Source: Candidatus Dadabacteria bacterium RIFCSPHIGHO2_12_FULL_53_21
Lineage (GTDB): Bacteria; Desulfobacterota_D; UBA1144; Nemesobacterales; UBA2774
Length of the DNA stretch: 15,438 bases
Assembly: GCA_001775255.1 (NCBI GenBank)
Contig: MFCJ01000032.1
Coordinates: 30,781 to 46,218 of the forward strand
Direction: 5' to 3'
This document shows, one piece after another, positions 7,439 through 13,655 of the stretch; position 1 is the stretch's first letter, and every line of letters begins with the position of its first letter. A program made the position numbers and the translations under genes. The notes below the pieces were generated by a model that saw nothing but the letters and a program-made list of their open reading frames with translations, was not told the DNA's origin and did no database searches.

Positions 7439-8110
7439 ATGGCGACGAAAATAAAATACACGCAGAAAGAGCTGAAGGGCCCGGATAAATTCAGCAGCAC
7501 GGTCATCGCGGGCTTCGAATATTTCTCCGACCACTCGAAAAAGATAGTCCTGATAGTAGTAGCGGTGATAGCTGTGCTTGTCGCGGCTTACCTCCTCCAG
7601 GGCCATAGGGAGAATAAGGACGACGCGGCGAATACGATGTTCAACTCCGCCGTCGTGCAGTTAAACGCGGGAAACGATCAGGAAGCGCTGAACGAGTTCA
7701 ACGCGCTCAGGAATGAGTTTCCGGACAATAAAATTACGAAGATAGCCCTTTATTATGCGGGGATCATCAACTTCAGGCTCGGGAATTACGACGAGTCCGT
7801 AAACGATCTAAACCAGTTCTTGGGCTCGGGGGTCGAGGAAGACATGCTCGTCCAGTCGGCCCTGCTAACCCAGGGGCTCGCGAGGTTCGAACAGGGGAAA
7901 TGGCAGCAGGCGGTCGAGCTGCTTTCCCAGTTCGAGAAGATACCCGAAGGGCCTTTACATGAACGCGCCAGGATCCATCTGGCTTTAGCCTATGAAAAAC
8001 TGGGACAGCCCCAAAAGGCGGAAGCGATTTATAAAGAGCTTTACAAACGGCCCGCCGGAATAAACCCCGGCATGTCCCCCGTGAACGTAAACCCGTCTTC
8101 GGGTAAATGA
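7439..8110 (+). CDS. Membrane-anchored tetratricopeptide-repeat protein (YfgM-like)
   Basis: The 223-residue protein has a short basic cytoplasmic N-terminus (MATKIKYTQKELKGPDKF) and one membrane span at about 36-53. A large outer domain of helical TPR-type repeats follows: FNSAVVQLNAGNDQEALNEF, then YYAGIINFRLGNYDESV, then HLALAYEKLGQPQKAEAIY. This layout matches YfgM/TPR_21 proteins, which attend newly exported proteins at the membrane; the specific role here is inference. The C-terminus is Pro/Asn-rich. I chose the ATG at 7439 over the in-frame ATG at 7415, because the latter falls inside the promoter spacer and adds residues atypical for the family. It is transcribed away from nfeD and toward the SH3 protein gene, with a 51-base gap in which I see no clear terminator. 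Confidence 0.85.
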   Translation: MATKIKYTQKELKGPDKFSSTVIAGFEYFSDHSKKIVLIVVAVIAVLVAAYLLQGHRENKDDAANTMFNSAVVQLNAGNDQEALNEFNALRNEFPDNKITKIALYYAGIINFRLGNYDESVNDLNQFLGSGVEEDMLVQSALLTQGLARFEQGKWQQAVELLSQFEKIPEGPLHERARIHLALAYEKLGQPQKAEAIYKELYKRPAGINPGMSPVNVNPSSGK

Positions 8111-8161
8111 GATAAATTGGTTTTCGGCCTGATTTAATTACGTTGGGTTTTCAAGCGGTAG

Positions 8162-9466
8162 TTAATCGGTTTCTCTTATGACCTTCGTGGAAATCCAGCC
8201 CTCTTTGCCGTCGGGGGCCTGAATCTTTACCCACCTGCCCTGCTTTTCGCCGAGCCCTTTGAATACATCGCCCTCTTTCACGAAAGTAACGACGTCGTTC
8301 CCCATTCCGGGACCGCTCCTGACGTTGGCTCCCACGCCTACGACGGTGTAGTTCGCGGAGCCTCCGGCGGGTGCTTCCGCGGGGGCCTGCCCGGGCAGTT
8401 TGGCGTTAGGCGGCGGTACTGATTGCGCTGCCGTTTGAACGGACGGCTCCGTCTTATCGCCCTTTACATCGGCCGCGGGTTTGGCGAGGGGGAATGAATT
8501 ATTCTTTTGTGCCGCATCTTCCGGGGCTTTGACCTCATCTTTCTCTATCGTCGCCGGGCTCTCGGCGGCGGGTTCTTTTTTGATGCTCGATACGGAATAG
8601 GTCTCGGTGTCCACGACTGAAACCTCTTCCACTCCCCACATCCTCATCAGCATGTCGTAGAAGAGCACGCCTACGATGATGCCGAGTATGAGGAGCCCCG
8701 CGCCGATGAAGTAGGAATTTTTAATCTTCGCGTCTTTGTCCGGGTCGGCGGACGCTGTCTTGGGGGTCGATTTTATCTCTGCTTTCGGTTTAGCGCTTGC
8801 CGCCGCCTGGGGCGCGGCCTTCTGTGAGACCTGTTTTTTCGGCTCGTCGGGTCCTATGTAATCAATATTCCTTACCCTGGGCTTTTCCGTTTCCGGCTGC
8901 TGGAGAGTAGGCTTCACATAATCGATCCCTGTTACTTCTTCAGTCTTCTCTTTTTCGTTGAGTCCCGAGCCGTTCGATTCCGCGACGCGTGATATCTCTT
9001 TCTGAAGCTCCCTCAGCTTCAGGTCGAGGTCGGTCTGGGACGCGCCCAGCTGGAGGTTGTAGACGGAATAGACTGAATCGAGCTTGTTCAGATATTCGTT
9101 TTGATTCTTCTCGATATCCGAGCTTATCTCGTTCAGGTAATCCCTGATTTCGTGTACTATCCCGGCTACGGACGCGGGAGTGAGCGCGGGCTCTTTGGGA
9201 ACGCCGAAGAGGTTTTCGGAATCATGCGCATGGGAGGGCTCGCGCGAATTCCTCTCGAGATCGAGGAGCCTGATCGTGAAATCGCTTAACCTGAGCTTGT
9301 ATTTGTCGGTGAGGGACTGAATGAATGTAATCTGCCCTTTGTAGAGCTCTTTTGACTGAGAAATGAGGTTGAGCGTCCTGATCAGACGCAGGAGCTCCAG
9401 TTCAAAGTTTGCGGAGATCCGTTTCAGGTTCTCCTGAGCGAATTCTTTATCTATATCCCCTTTCAT
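8162..9466 (-). CDS. Single-span membrane protein with coiled-coil N-terminus and C-terminal bacterial SH3 domain
   Basis: I do not recognise a named family for the whole 434-residue protein. Residues 1-165 are helical and probably coiled-coil, with few prolines and many heptad-like Leu/Ile. Residues 170-248 form a polar, Ala/Lys/Pro-rich linker in which the motif IDY[VI]xP occurs twice (181-186 and 201-206). One membrane span lies at about 252-270, preceded by Lys residues, so the N-terminus should be cytoplasmic. A second Pro/Ala-rich linker (about 290-370) leads to an SH3-type domain at about 372-431 (NVRSGPGMGNDVVTFVKEGD, then RWVKIQAPDGKEGWIS). Such SH3 domains commonly bind peptidoglycan. 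A role linking a cytoplasmic assembly to the wall is inference. The ATG at 9466 has only a GATGGG-like site upstream. Confidence 0.88.
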   Translation of the reverse strand: MKGDIDKEFAQENLKRISANFELELLRLIRTLNLISQSKELYKGQITFIQSLTDKYKLRLSDFTIRLLDLERNSREPSHAHDSENLFGVPKEPALTPASVAGIVHEIRDYLNEISSDIEKNQNEYLNKLDSVYSVYNLQLGASQTDLDLKLRELQKEISRVAESNGSGLNEKEKTEEVTGIDYVKPTLQQPETEKPRVRNIDYIGPDEPKKQVSQKAAPQAAASAKPKAEIKSTPKTASADPDKDAKIKNSYFIGAGLLILGIIVGVLFYDMLMRMWGVEEVSVVDTETYSVSSIKKEPAAESPATIEKDEVKAPEDAAQKNNSFPLAKPAADVKGDKTEPSVQTAAQSVPPPNAKLPGQAPAEAPAGGSANYTVVGVGANVRSGPGMGNDVVTFVKEGDVFKGLGEKQGRWVKIQAPDGKEGWISTKVIRETD

Positions 9467-9485
9467 GTTAACCCATCAAATAGTT

Positions 9486-9514
9486 TGTATATTATATATC
9501 CGGAAGTATGACAA
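9486..9514 (-). promoter_or_regulatory. Candidate promoter for the SH3-domain protein gene
   Basis: On the minus strand TTGTCA (9509-9514) and TATACA (9486-9491) are 17 bases apart, with a second -10-like TATAAT at 9491-9496. The predicted start is roughly 10-15 bases before the ATG at 9466. The -35 lies inside the inverted repeat 9509-9533. Confidence 0.4.
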
Positions 9515-9533
9515 TGTGAAGTATTAATTGTCA
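9509..9533. promoter_or_regulatory. Inverted repeat TGACAAT-N11-ATTGTCA (candidate operator)
   Basis: Perfect 7-base arms at 9509-9515 and 9527-9533 have an 11-base spacer, placing equivalent half-site bases about 18 bases (nearly two helical turns) apart. It overlaps the proposed -35 of the SH3 protein gene, a typical position for a repressor site. No regulator gene is adjacent, so the binder is unknown. Confidence 0.4.
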
Positions 9534-9605
9534 GGTTAACCGGCATAAGGAACCGGATCAGCCGTCAAATTTGAATTTTTTGTATTTCGAACCGAATACC
9601 GGAAG

Positions 9606-9621
9606 CCTGCCGGACGGCAGG
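9606..9621. terminator. Short GC-rich hairpin downstream of the zf-HC2 gene (weak terminator candidate)
   Basis: CCTGCC and GGCAGG form a perfect 6-bp stem with a 4-base loop, 35 bases past the stop of the minus-strand zinc-finger gene. No T-run follows on the minus strand; on the plus strand AAATGTTTTATT follows. It may end or process transcripts, but the evidence is only the stem. Confidence 0.3.
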
Positions 9622-9656
9622 AAATGTTTTATTGCCGGGGGGTTAACGAAAGAGGA

Positions 9657-9896
9657 TCAGCAGGGTTTTATCTTCGACTTGAGGAGGGCTTTAAGCCTTT
9701 CTCTTATTTCGGGGGTCACGAACGACCTGTCCTTGAGCTTACCGGTGAGCTCGAGCATCCTCTTGTAAGTATCGACGAACGCCCTGCACTCGGGACACTC
9801 GGACGTATGCTTTTCGAGCTCCTCGAGGGTTTTCATATCGAGCTCGTTATCTATGTAATCCATCATATTCTCTACCAAGTCCTTACAGATGAACAT
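9657..9896 (-). CDS. Small zf-HC2 zinc-finger protein (anti-sigma-factor-like), orphan
   Basis: The 79-residue protein carries the anti-sigma zinc-finger pattern: Cys4, then HTSECPEC with His30, Cys34 and Cys37 (H-x3-C-x2-C). The preceding helix (DLVENMMDYIDNELD) is typical of zf-HC2 proteins, which bind and hold ECF sigma factors, often in a redox-sensitive way. There is no membrane span and no long C-terminal sensor domain, only a basic helical tail ending in Cys79. I chose the ATG at 9896 because the family pattern starts there; the longer open frame back to 10085 adds 63 residues of unrelated low-quality sequence. The ribosome site is poor (GGAG 12 bases upstream). No sigma-factor gene adjoins it, which is unusual for this class. 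Confidence 0.8.
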   Translation of the reverse strand: MFICKDLVENMMDYIDNELDMKTLEELEKHTSECPECRAFVDTYKRMLELTGKLKDRSFVTPEIRERLKALLKSKIKPC

Positions 9897-9958
9897 TTCG
9901 TGATTATCTCCGGAGGCAGGGCCGGCTCGGAAATCGGGGTGAATTGCGGAGCGCGGTC

Positions 9959-9993
9959 CGGTGCGGGTTATAGAATCCCGCAGCGAAGCACCG
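9959..9993. repeat. Nested stem-loop with two alternative pairings
   Basis: TGCGGG (9962-9967) pairs perfectly with CCCGCA (9977-9982) around a 9-base loop. Alternatively, CGGTGC (9959-9964) pairs with GCACCG (9988-9993). The two stems share bases and are mutually exclusive. On the minus strand it lies 63-97 bases before the zf-HC2 start codon, so it could be part of that gene's leader. Confidence 0.4.
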
Positions 9994-10149
9994 TGAATCC
10001 GGCTCAGGCCGTTCCCTCCATTGGTCTTAGATGTAAAACGCGGGGGGACGACTCGGCCGCCCTGTTTTTCATCCCTTACCGTCACTCCATTATATACCGG
10101 TACGCCGCTCGATGAAAGCCTTAAAATGGAGCCGCGTCAACGCGCGGGC

Positions 10150-10178
10150 TTCAAATCTTCCCGGATTACAATTATAAT
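10150..10178 (+). promoter_or_regulatory. Candidate promoter for the MoxR-VWA operon
   Basis: TTCAAA (10150-10155) and a perfect TATAAT (10173-10178) are separated by 17 bases. The -10 sits in the palindrome ATTATAAT, so it reads the same on both strands and could also fire toward the zf-HC2 gene. The predicted plus-strand leader would be about 145 bases long. Confidence 0.5.
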
Positions 10179-10294
10179 TTCCCGTGTAGACTTTGTATGT
10201 GCGGCCGCGTTCCGTTTCAGCGCCGCATCGCGGGCGGCTTCTGTGAGCGGCCGCTCCGGTTTGGAACATCTCAATGCCCGCGTCCCGCGAGGGG

Positions 10295-10323
10295 CCGGTA
10301 ACCGCCACAGTCACTACCGGAGG
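10295..10323 (+). promoter_or_regulatory. Ribosome site GGAGG partly held in a hairpin
   Basis: The ribosome binding site GGAGG (10319-10323) lies 6 bases before the ATG at 10330. Its first two bases belong to TACCGG (10315-10320), which pairs perfectly with CCGGTA (10295-10300) across a 14-base loop. When folded, the site would be partly blocked, so translational control is possible. Confidence 0.4.
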
Positions 10324-10329
10324 AAAAAT

Positions 10330-11730
10330 ATGATGTTCGATAAACCCGCAACGATCGGGCAGCTTAAGGCGAGCGAGTACAGGGTTCTCTCCGTTAGGGA
10401 GGAAATGAGGAAAAACCTCATAATAAGGCTAAGGAGCGGCGAGACCGCGTTCCCGGGGATCATCGGCTACGAAGACACCGTCATTCCTCAAGTTGAAACG
10501 GCCATACTCGCCGGCCACGACGTCATATTCCTGGGCGAGAGGGGCCAGGCGAAGTCCCGCCTGATCAGGTCTCTCGTGAACCTCCTGGATGAAGAGGTCC
10601 CCGTGATAAAGGGGGGCGAGCTCAACGACGACCCTTACTCGCCCGTGACGAAATACTGCCGGGAGCTAGTCGAAAAATACGGGGACGATACCGAGATAGA
10701 ATGGATTGGGAGGGAGCAAAGGTACAGCGAGAAGCTCGCCACACCCGACGTCTCGGTCGCGGACCTCATCGGGGAGGTAGACCCGATTAAGGTCGCCGAA
10801 GGCAGGTACCTATCCGACGAGCTCACGATTCACTTCGGACTCATCCCCAGGACCAACAGGGGTATCTTCGCGATAAACGAGCTCCCTGACCTCGTAGAGA
10901 AGGTCCAGGTCGGCCTCTTCAACGTGATGGAGGAGAAGGACATACAGATAAAGGGGTACAAGATCAGGCTCCCCCTCGATATATGCATAGTGGCCACGGC
11001 CAACCCCGAGGACTATACGAACAGGGGCAGGATAATCACCCCGCTCAAGGACAGGTTCCAGTCCCAGATAAGCACGCATTACCCGAAGACGCGCGAGGTC
11101 GAGATAGTCATAATGGAGCAGGAGGCGTACGTCCCCGAGATAGAGGGGTTCAGCCTCAGGGTGCCCAGGTTTATAAAGGAGATCATAGCCGAGCTGTCGT
11201 TTCAGGCGAGGAGCTCGGGGGATATCAACCAGCGCTCGGGCGTGAGCGTGCGGACCACGATAGCCAACTACGAGAGCGTTATAGCGGCCGCCGGAAAGAG
11301 GGGCATAGTGCTGGGCGAGCGCGAGGTCGCGCCGAGGATAACGGACTTCCCGTCGATTGTGCCCTCGACGAGCGGCAAGATAGAGCTCGAATACCTGGGT
11401 GAAGACGCGACCGAAGGGGCGGTCGTGGAAAAGCTCATAAAGCGCTCGATCAAGACGGTGTTCGATTCGTATTTCCCGTCTTTAGACGCGCTCGCGGACG
11501 TGATAAAGAGCTTCGAGCACGGATACGTCGAGGTCGCGGACGTGATGCCTTCGGAGGACTACATAATGGGCGTGAGGGAGATAAAGGGCCTGCAGGGCTG
11601 CATAGACACGCTCGGGGTCTCGGAGTCCCCGGCCGAGATAGCGGCCGCCGTCGAATTCACTCTCGAGGGGCTCCACCTGAACAACAAGCTCAATAAGGAA
11701 AACGTCAGGGGAAAGATAATATATAAATGA
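10330..11730 (+). CDS. MoxR-family AAA+ ATPase
   Basis: The 466-residue cytoplasmic protein has a MoxR/magnesium-chelatase-type AAA+ core. Walker A is GERGQAKS at 69-76, the Walker B region is GIFAINEL at 178-185, and sensor 1 is VATANPED at 221-228. Arginine-finger candidates lie in NRGRI (231-235) and DRFQ (241-244). The usual Walker B aspartate is Asn183 with Glu184 kept; as far as I recall this is normal for this subgroup. A helical C-terminal domain (about 270-466) follows. I chose the ATG at 10330 because GGAGG lies 6 bases upstream; a second ATG follows directly at 10333. The stop overlaps the VWA gene's ATG by four bases. MoxR/VWA pairs such as RavA-ViaA, NorQ-NorD and CoxD-CoxE act as chaperones or metal-centre maturation machines. 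The substrate here is unknown. Confidence 0.95.
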   Translation: MMFDKPATIGQLKASEYRVLSVREEMRKNLIIRLRSGETAFPGIIGYEDTVIPQVETAILAGHDVIFLGERGQAKSRLIRSLVNLLDEEVPVIKGGELNDDPYSPVTKYCRELVEKYGDDTEIEWIGREQRYSEKLATPDVSVADLIGEVDPIKVAEGRYLSDELTIHFGLIPRTNRGIFAINELPDLVEKVQVGLFNVMEEKDIQIKGYKIRLPLDICIVATANPEDYTNRGRIITPLKDRFQSQISTHYPKTREVEIVIMEQEAYVPEIEGFSLRVPRFIKEIIAELSFQARSSGDINQRSGVSVRTTIANYESVIAAAGKRGIVLGEREVAPRITDFPSIVPSTSGKIELEYLGEDATEGAVVEKLIKRSIKTVFDSYFPSLDALADVIKSFEHGYVEVADVMPSEDYIMGVREIKGLQGCIDTLGVSESPAEIAAAVEFTLEGLHLNNKLNKENVRGKIIYK

Positions 11731-13331
11731 CTAACACGTATAGATACCATAAGTGGGACGGGAGTCAGTCCGGGTTCGACCTCGGCGCAGAGGACTTCTT
11801 CAGCGAGATGTCCGATTACCTGATGGAGGGATGGACCCCCGACGAGGCCTACGACTGGATACTGAAGCAGGGGCTCAAAGGCCGGAGCACGAGGGTCATG
11901 GGGATAGACGACCTCCGCTCGGAGCTGGCCGCGTGGAGGCAGAACGCCTACGATAAATACAACCCCAGGAAAGCGCTCGACGAAATAAAGGACGAGCTCG
12001 CTGAAATAGTGAGCCGGGAGCTCGCGCATTTAAACGAGGCCCTCCCCGCCGATTCTGCGGAGCTTAAGGGGAGGGAAAGGTTCCTGAACGGTCTCGACTC
12101 GAGGCCGGGCCAGGCTGTAGAAAGCCTTAAGGACTATGGATTCCTCGACGACGAGGCGGGCCGCAGATACCGGGCGTTACTCGACAGGCTCGAGGACATA
12201 AGGAAGGCCGAGAGGTTCGTAAAGCGCTTCGGCGAGAAGTTTACGGGCGATTCGCATATCGCGTTCGACGATCTCCTCGAACTGATAGACAGGCTCGAAC
12301 AGCTCGAAAGGATCGAGAGGAGCCTCATATCAGGGAATTTCGACGACCTGGACCCGGGTCAGACCGGCTGGGTGTTGAGCGGGGAAGGCCGGAAATCGCT
12401 GCTGCTCCTGAAGAACTTCAAATCCGCGCTCGAGCAATCGGGCCTGGTAAGGACGAGCGGCGAGCGCACGGAGCTTACGCCGAGGGGGATAAGGAAGCTG
12501 GGTGAGACCGCGCTCACGGACGTATTCTCGTCTCTCAAGCGGAATAAGATAGCCGAACACGAGACCGGCCTCAGGGGGTCGGGCTCGTCGAGGCCCGAGG
12601 AATCGAAGGACTACGAATTCGGGGACCCGTTCAATCTGAATATAGTGAATACGCTCAAAAAGTCGCTCGCGAGGGAATCCCGCGGAAAGGGGATAAAGGT
12701 CGATCCGGGGGACTTCGAGGTCTACGAATCGGAATACCAGACCCACGCCACCACGGCGCTCCTGCTCGACCTCTCCTGGTCGATGAGCTTTCAGGGCAGG
12801 TTCCCCGCCGCGAAAAGGGTAGCGCTCGCGCTCGATCATCTTATAAGGACGAAATACCCGAAGGACGACCTCCACATCATTGGGTTTTCCACGGGCGCGA
12901 GGAAGCTCAAGACGAGGGATCTCGCCGTGACGACCTGGGACTCGAACGACCCGTTCACGAACATACAGGAGGCCCTCTCGGTCGCGGCAAGGACGATATC
13001 GGGGTCGAGGAACACGAACAAGCAGATAATCCTTATCACGGACGGTCAGCCCACGGCTTATTATCTCGACGGATACCTCCAGGTGGAGCTGCCGATGTTC
13101 TTCGGCGGGCTCTCGCCGAGGGCGACATTCGAGACGCTGAAGGAAGTGAAGCGCGTGACCGGGATGGGCATACGCATAAATACCTTCATGCTCGACGACA
13201 GCCCGTCACTCAGGCGCTTCGTCGACGAGATGACGCGGATAAACAAGGGCCGTGCCTTCTTCACCACGCCCGAGCACCTGGGGAAGTATCTCTTCGTCGA
13301 TTACCTCAAGAGGAAGAGGAAGATGCTGTGA
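11727..13331 (+). CDS. Cytoplasmic VWA-domain protein, partner of the MoxR ATPase
   Basis: The 534-residue protein has no signal peptide or membrane span. The first 330 residues are mostly helical and charged. A C-terminal VWA domain (about 340-525) has an intact metal-ion-dependent adhesion site: DLSWS with Asp348, Ser350 and Ser352, a Thr at about 411 (FTNIQEAL), and Asp439 in ITDG. The start ATG overlaps the MoxR stop as ATGA, with no separate ribosome site, so translation should depend on ribosomes finishing moxR and yield matched amounts. The VWA metal site would contact the ATPase ring or its substrate, as in chelatase ChlI/ChlD and RavA/ViaA. A hairpin terminator starts at its stop codon, so the operon has just two genes. 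The target cannot be read from the neighbours. Confidence 0.94.
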   Translation: MTNTYRYHKWDGSQSGFDLGAEDFFSEMSDYLMEGWTPDEAYDWILKQGLKGRSTRVMGIDDLRSELAAWRQNAYDKYNPRKALDEIKDELAEIVSRELAHLNEALPADSAELKGRERFLNGLDSRPGQAVESLKDYGFLDDEAGRRYRALLDRLEDIRKAERFVKRFGEKFTGDSHIAFDDLLELIDRLEQLERIERSLISGNFDDLDPGQTGWVLSGEGRKSLLLLKNFKSALEQSGLVRTSGERTELTPRGIRKLGETALTDVFSSLKRNKIAEHETGLRGSGSSRPEESKDYEFGDPFNLNIVNTLKKSLARESRGKGIKVDPGDFEVYESEYQTHATTALLLDLSWSMSFQGRFPAAKRVALALDHLIRTKYPKDDLHIIGFSTGARKLKTRDLAVTTWDSNDPFTNIQEALSVAARTISGSRNTNKQIILITDGQPTAYYLDGYLQVELPMFFGGLSPRATFETLKEVKRVTGMGIRINTFMLDDSPSLRRFVDEMTRINKGRAFFTTPEHLGKYLFVDYLKRKRKML

Positions 13332-13362
13332 CACACGTTGTGTGGCACACAATGTGTGTTTT
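13331..13362 (+). terminator. Rho-independent terminator of the MoxR-VWA operon
   Basis: ACACACGTTGTG (13331-13342) pairs with CACAATGTGTGT (13348-13359) over 12 bp, including one G-U pair, with loop TGGCA. TTTT (13359-13362) follows. The last base of the VWA stop codon is the first base of the stem. The T-run is short, so termination may be incomplete. Confidence 0.7.
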
Positions 13363-13390
13363 ATGAGAAGACAAAGAAAGGTGAAAGGCT

Positions 13391-13563
13391 GTTTTTTTAA
13401 TCCTTCTTTTCCTTGATGAAAAGAAGCAAAAATCATCCGACTACATAATTTGCTAAAAATCTTATGTTTAAGCTAAAATCTTTCAAATGGAAAGCTGAAA
13501 GATTTTCACGCTTAAACACGCGATTTTCTTAACGCAAATTCTGTAATGTCTGGAAGGAAAAAA
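13391..13563. repeat. AT-rich nested imperfect palindrome (MITE-like element or structured RNA)
   Basis: Successive arms pair from the centre outward. These are AAAATCTTTCA/TGAAAGATTTT (13475-13485/13496-13506, 10-base loop), TGTTTAAGC/GCTTAAACA (13465-13473/13510-13518), AAAATC/GATTTT (13456-13461/13522-13527), AATTTGC/GCAAATT (13447-13453/13534-13540) and TACA/TGTA (13442-13445/13542-13545). Weak outer pairing of CCTTC with GAAGG and of T-runs with A-runs extends it to about 13391-13563. An independent side hairpin CTTCTTTTC/GAAAAGAAG (13403-13411/13418-13426) branches off on the left arm. There is no open frame of substance. Its AT content contrasts strongly with the flanks, suggesting acquisition. 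Confidence 0.65.
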
Positions 13564-13564
13564 A

Positions 13565-13599
13565 GAGATTGCCGCGTCGCTTCGCTCCTCGCAATGACA
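13565..13599 (+). repeat. REP-like palindromic unit 1
   Basis: It starts GAGATTGCCGCG and ends CTCGCAATGACA, with ATTGC/GCAAT able to pair and TCGCTTCGCTCC in the middle. It shares both ends with unit 3. From memory, GAGATTGC...GCAATGACA units are a dispersed intergenic repeat type seen in many bacterial genomes. Confidence 0.75.
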
Positions 13600-13608
13600 T
13601 GCCTGTAC

Positions 13609-13645
13609 TGTCATCGCGAGACCGTCTTCCGGTCGTGGCGATCTC
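13609..13645 (-). repeat. REP-like palindromic unit 2 (opposite orientation)
   Basis: On the plus strand it begins TGTCATCGCGAG and ends GGCGATCTC, the reverse complement of the unit 1 ends with one change at each side. These changes (T to C, and A to G) are compensating: ATCGC pairs with GCGAT where the usual unit has ATTGC/GCAAT. The centre is its own hairpin GACCG/CGGTC with loop TCTTC. Confidence 0.7.
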
Positions 13646-13652
13646 GCTTTTT
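13616..13652 (+). terminator. Hairpin with T-run formed by unit 2
   Basis: GCGAG (13616-13620) pairs with CTCGC (13643-13647), enclosing the ACCG/CGGT stem, and TTTTT follows at 13648-13652. It can act as a back-up terminator for plus-strand transcripts passing the first terminator. Confidence 0.45.
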
Positions 13653-13655
13653 CAT

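Larger units (their letters stand above)
9897..10329. other. Non-coding divergent region between the zf-HC2 and MoxR genes
   Basis: These 433 bases separate two divergent genes, and I see no credible gene in them. The open frame that continues upstream from the MoxR start to 10021 is rich in Arg, Ser and Ala and has no domain. The region holds a nested stem-loop (9959-9993), a plus-strand promoter candidate (10150-10178), and two GCGGCCGC sites (10201-10208 and 10247-10254), the second inside the 12-base palindrome GAGCGGCCGCTC (10245-10256). A hairpin also touches the MoxR ribosome site (10295-10323). A minus-strand TATAAT at 10089-10094 could serve the zinc-finger gene but lacks a clear -35. 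Confidence 0.6.

Noticed and set aside
8085..8161. Terminator between the convergent TPR and SH3 genes (ACCCG/CGGGT stem at the end of the TPR gene).
   Set aside because: The stem is only 5 bp, lies inside the coding end, and no T-run follows on either strand.
9467..9647. Three GTTAAC palindromes (9467, 9535, 9642) within 180 bases.
   Set aside because: Irregular spacing and no shared flanks; probably chance in an AT-richer intergenic region.
9940..10010. Possible tRNA gene suggested by GCGGGTTATAGAATCCCGC, which resembles a T-arm.
   Set aside because: No matching 7-bp acceptor stem, anticodon arm or GGTTC-type loop could be found on either strand; it is only a local hairpin.
9897..10085. 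Longer form of the zinc-finger protein starting at 10085.
   Set aside because: The zf-HC2 pattern begins right at the ATG at 9896; the added 63 residues resemble translated non-coding DNA.
10021..10329. Longer MoxR protein with a 103-residue N-terminal extension.
   Set aside because: The extension is low-quality sequence without a domain, lacks a ribosome site at 10021, and a strong GGAGG precedes the ATG at 10330.
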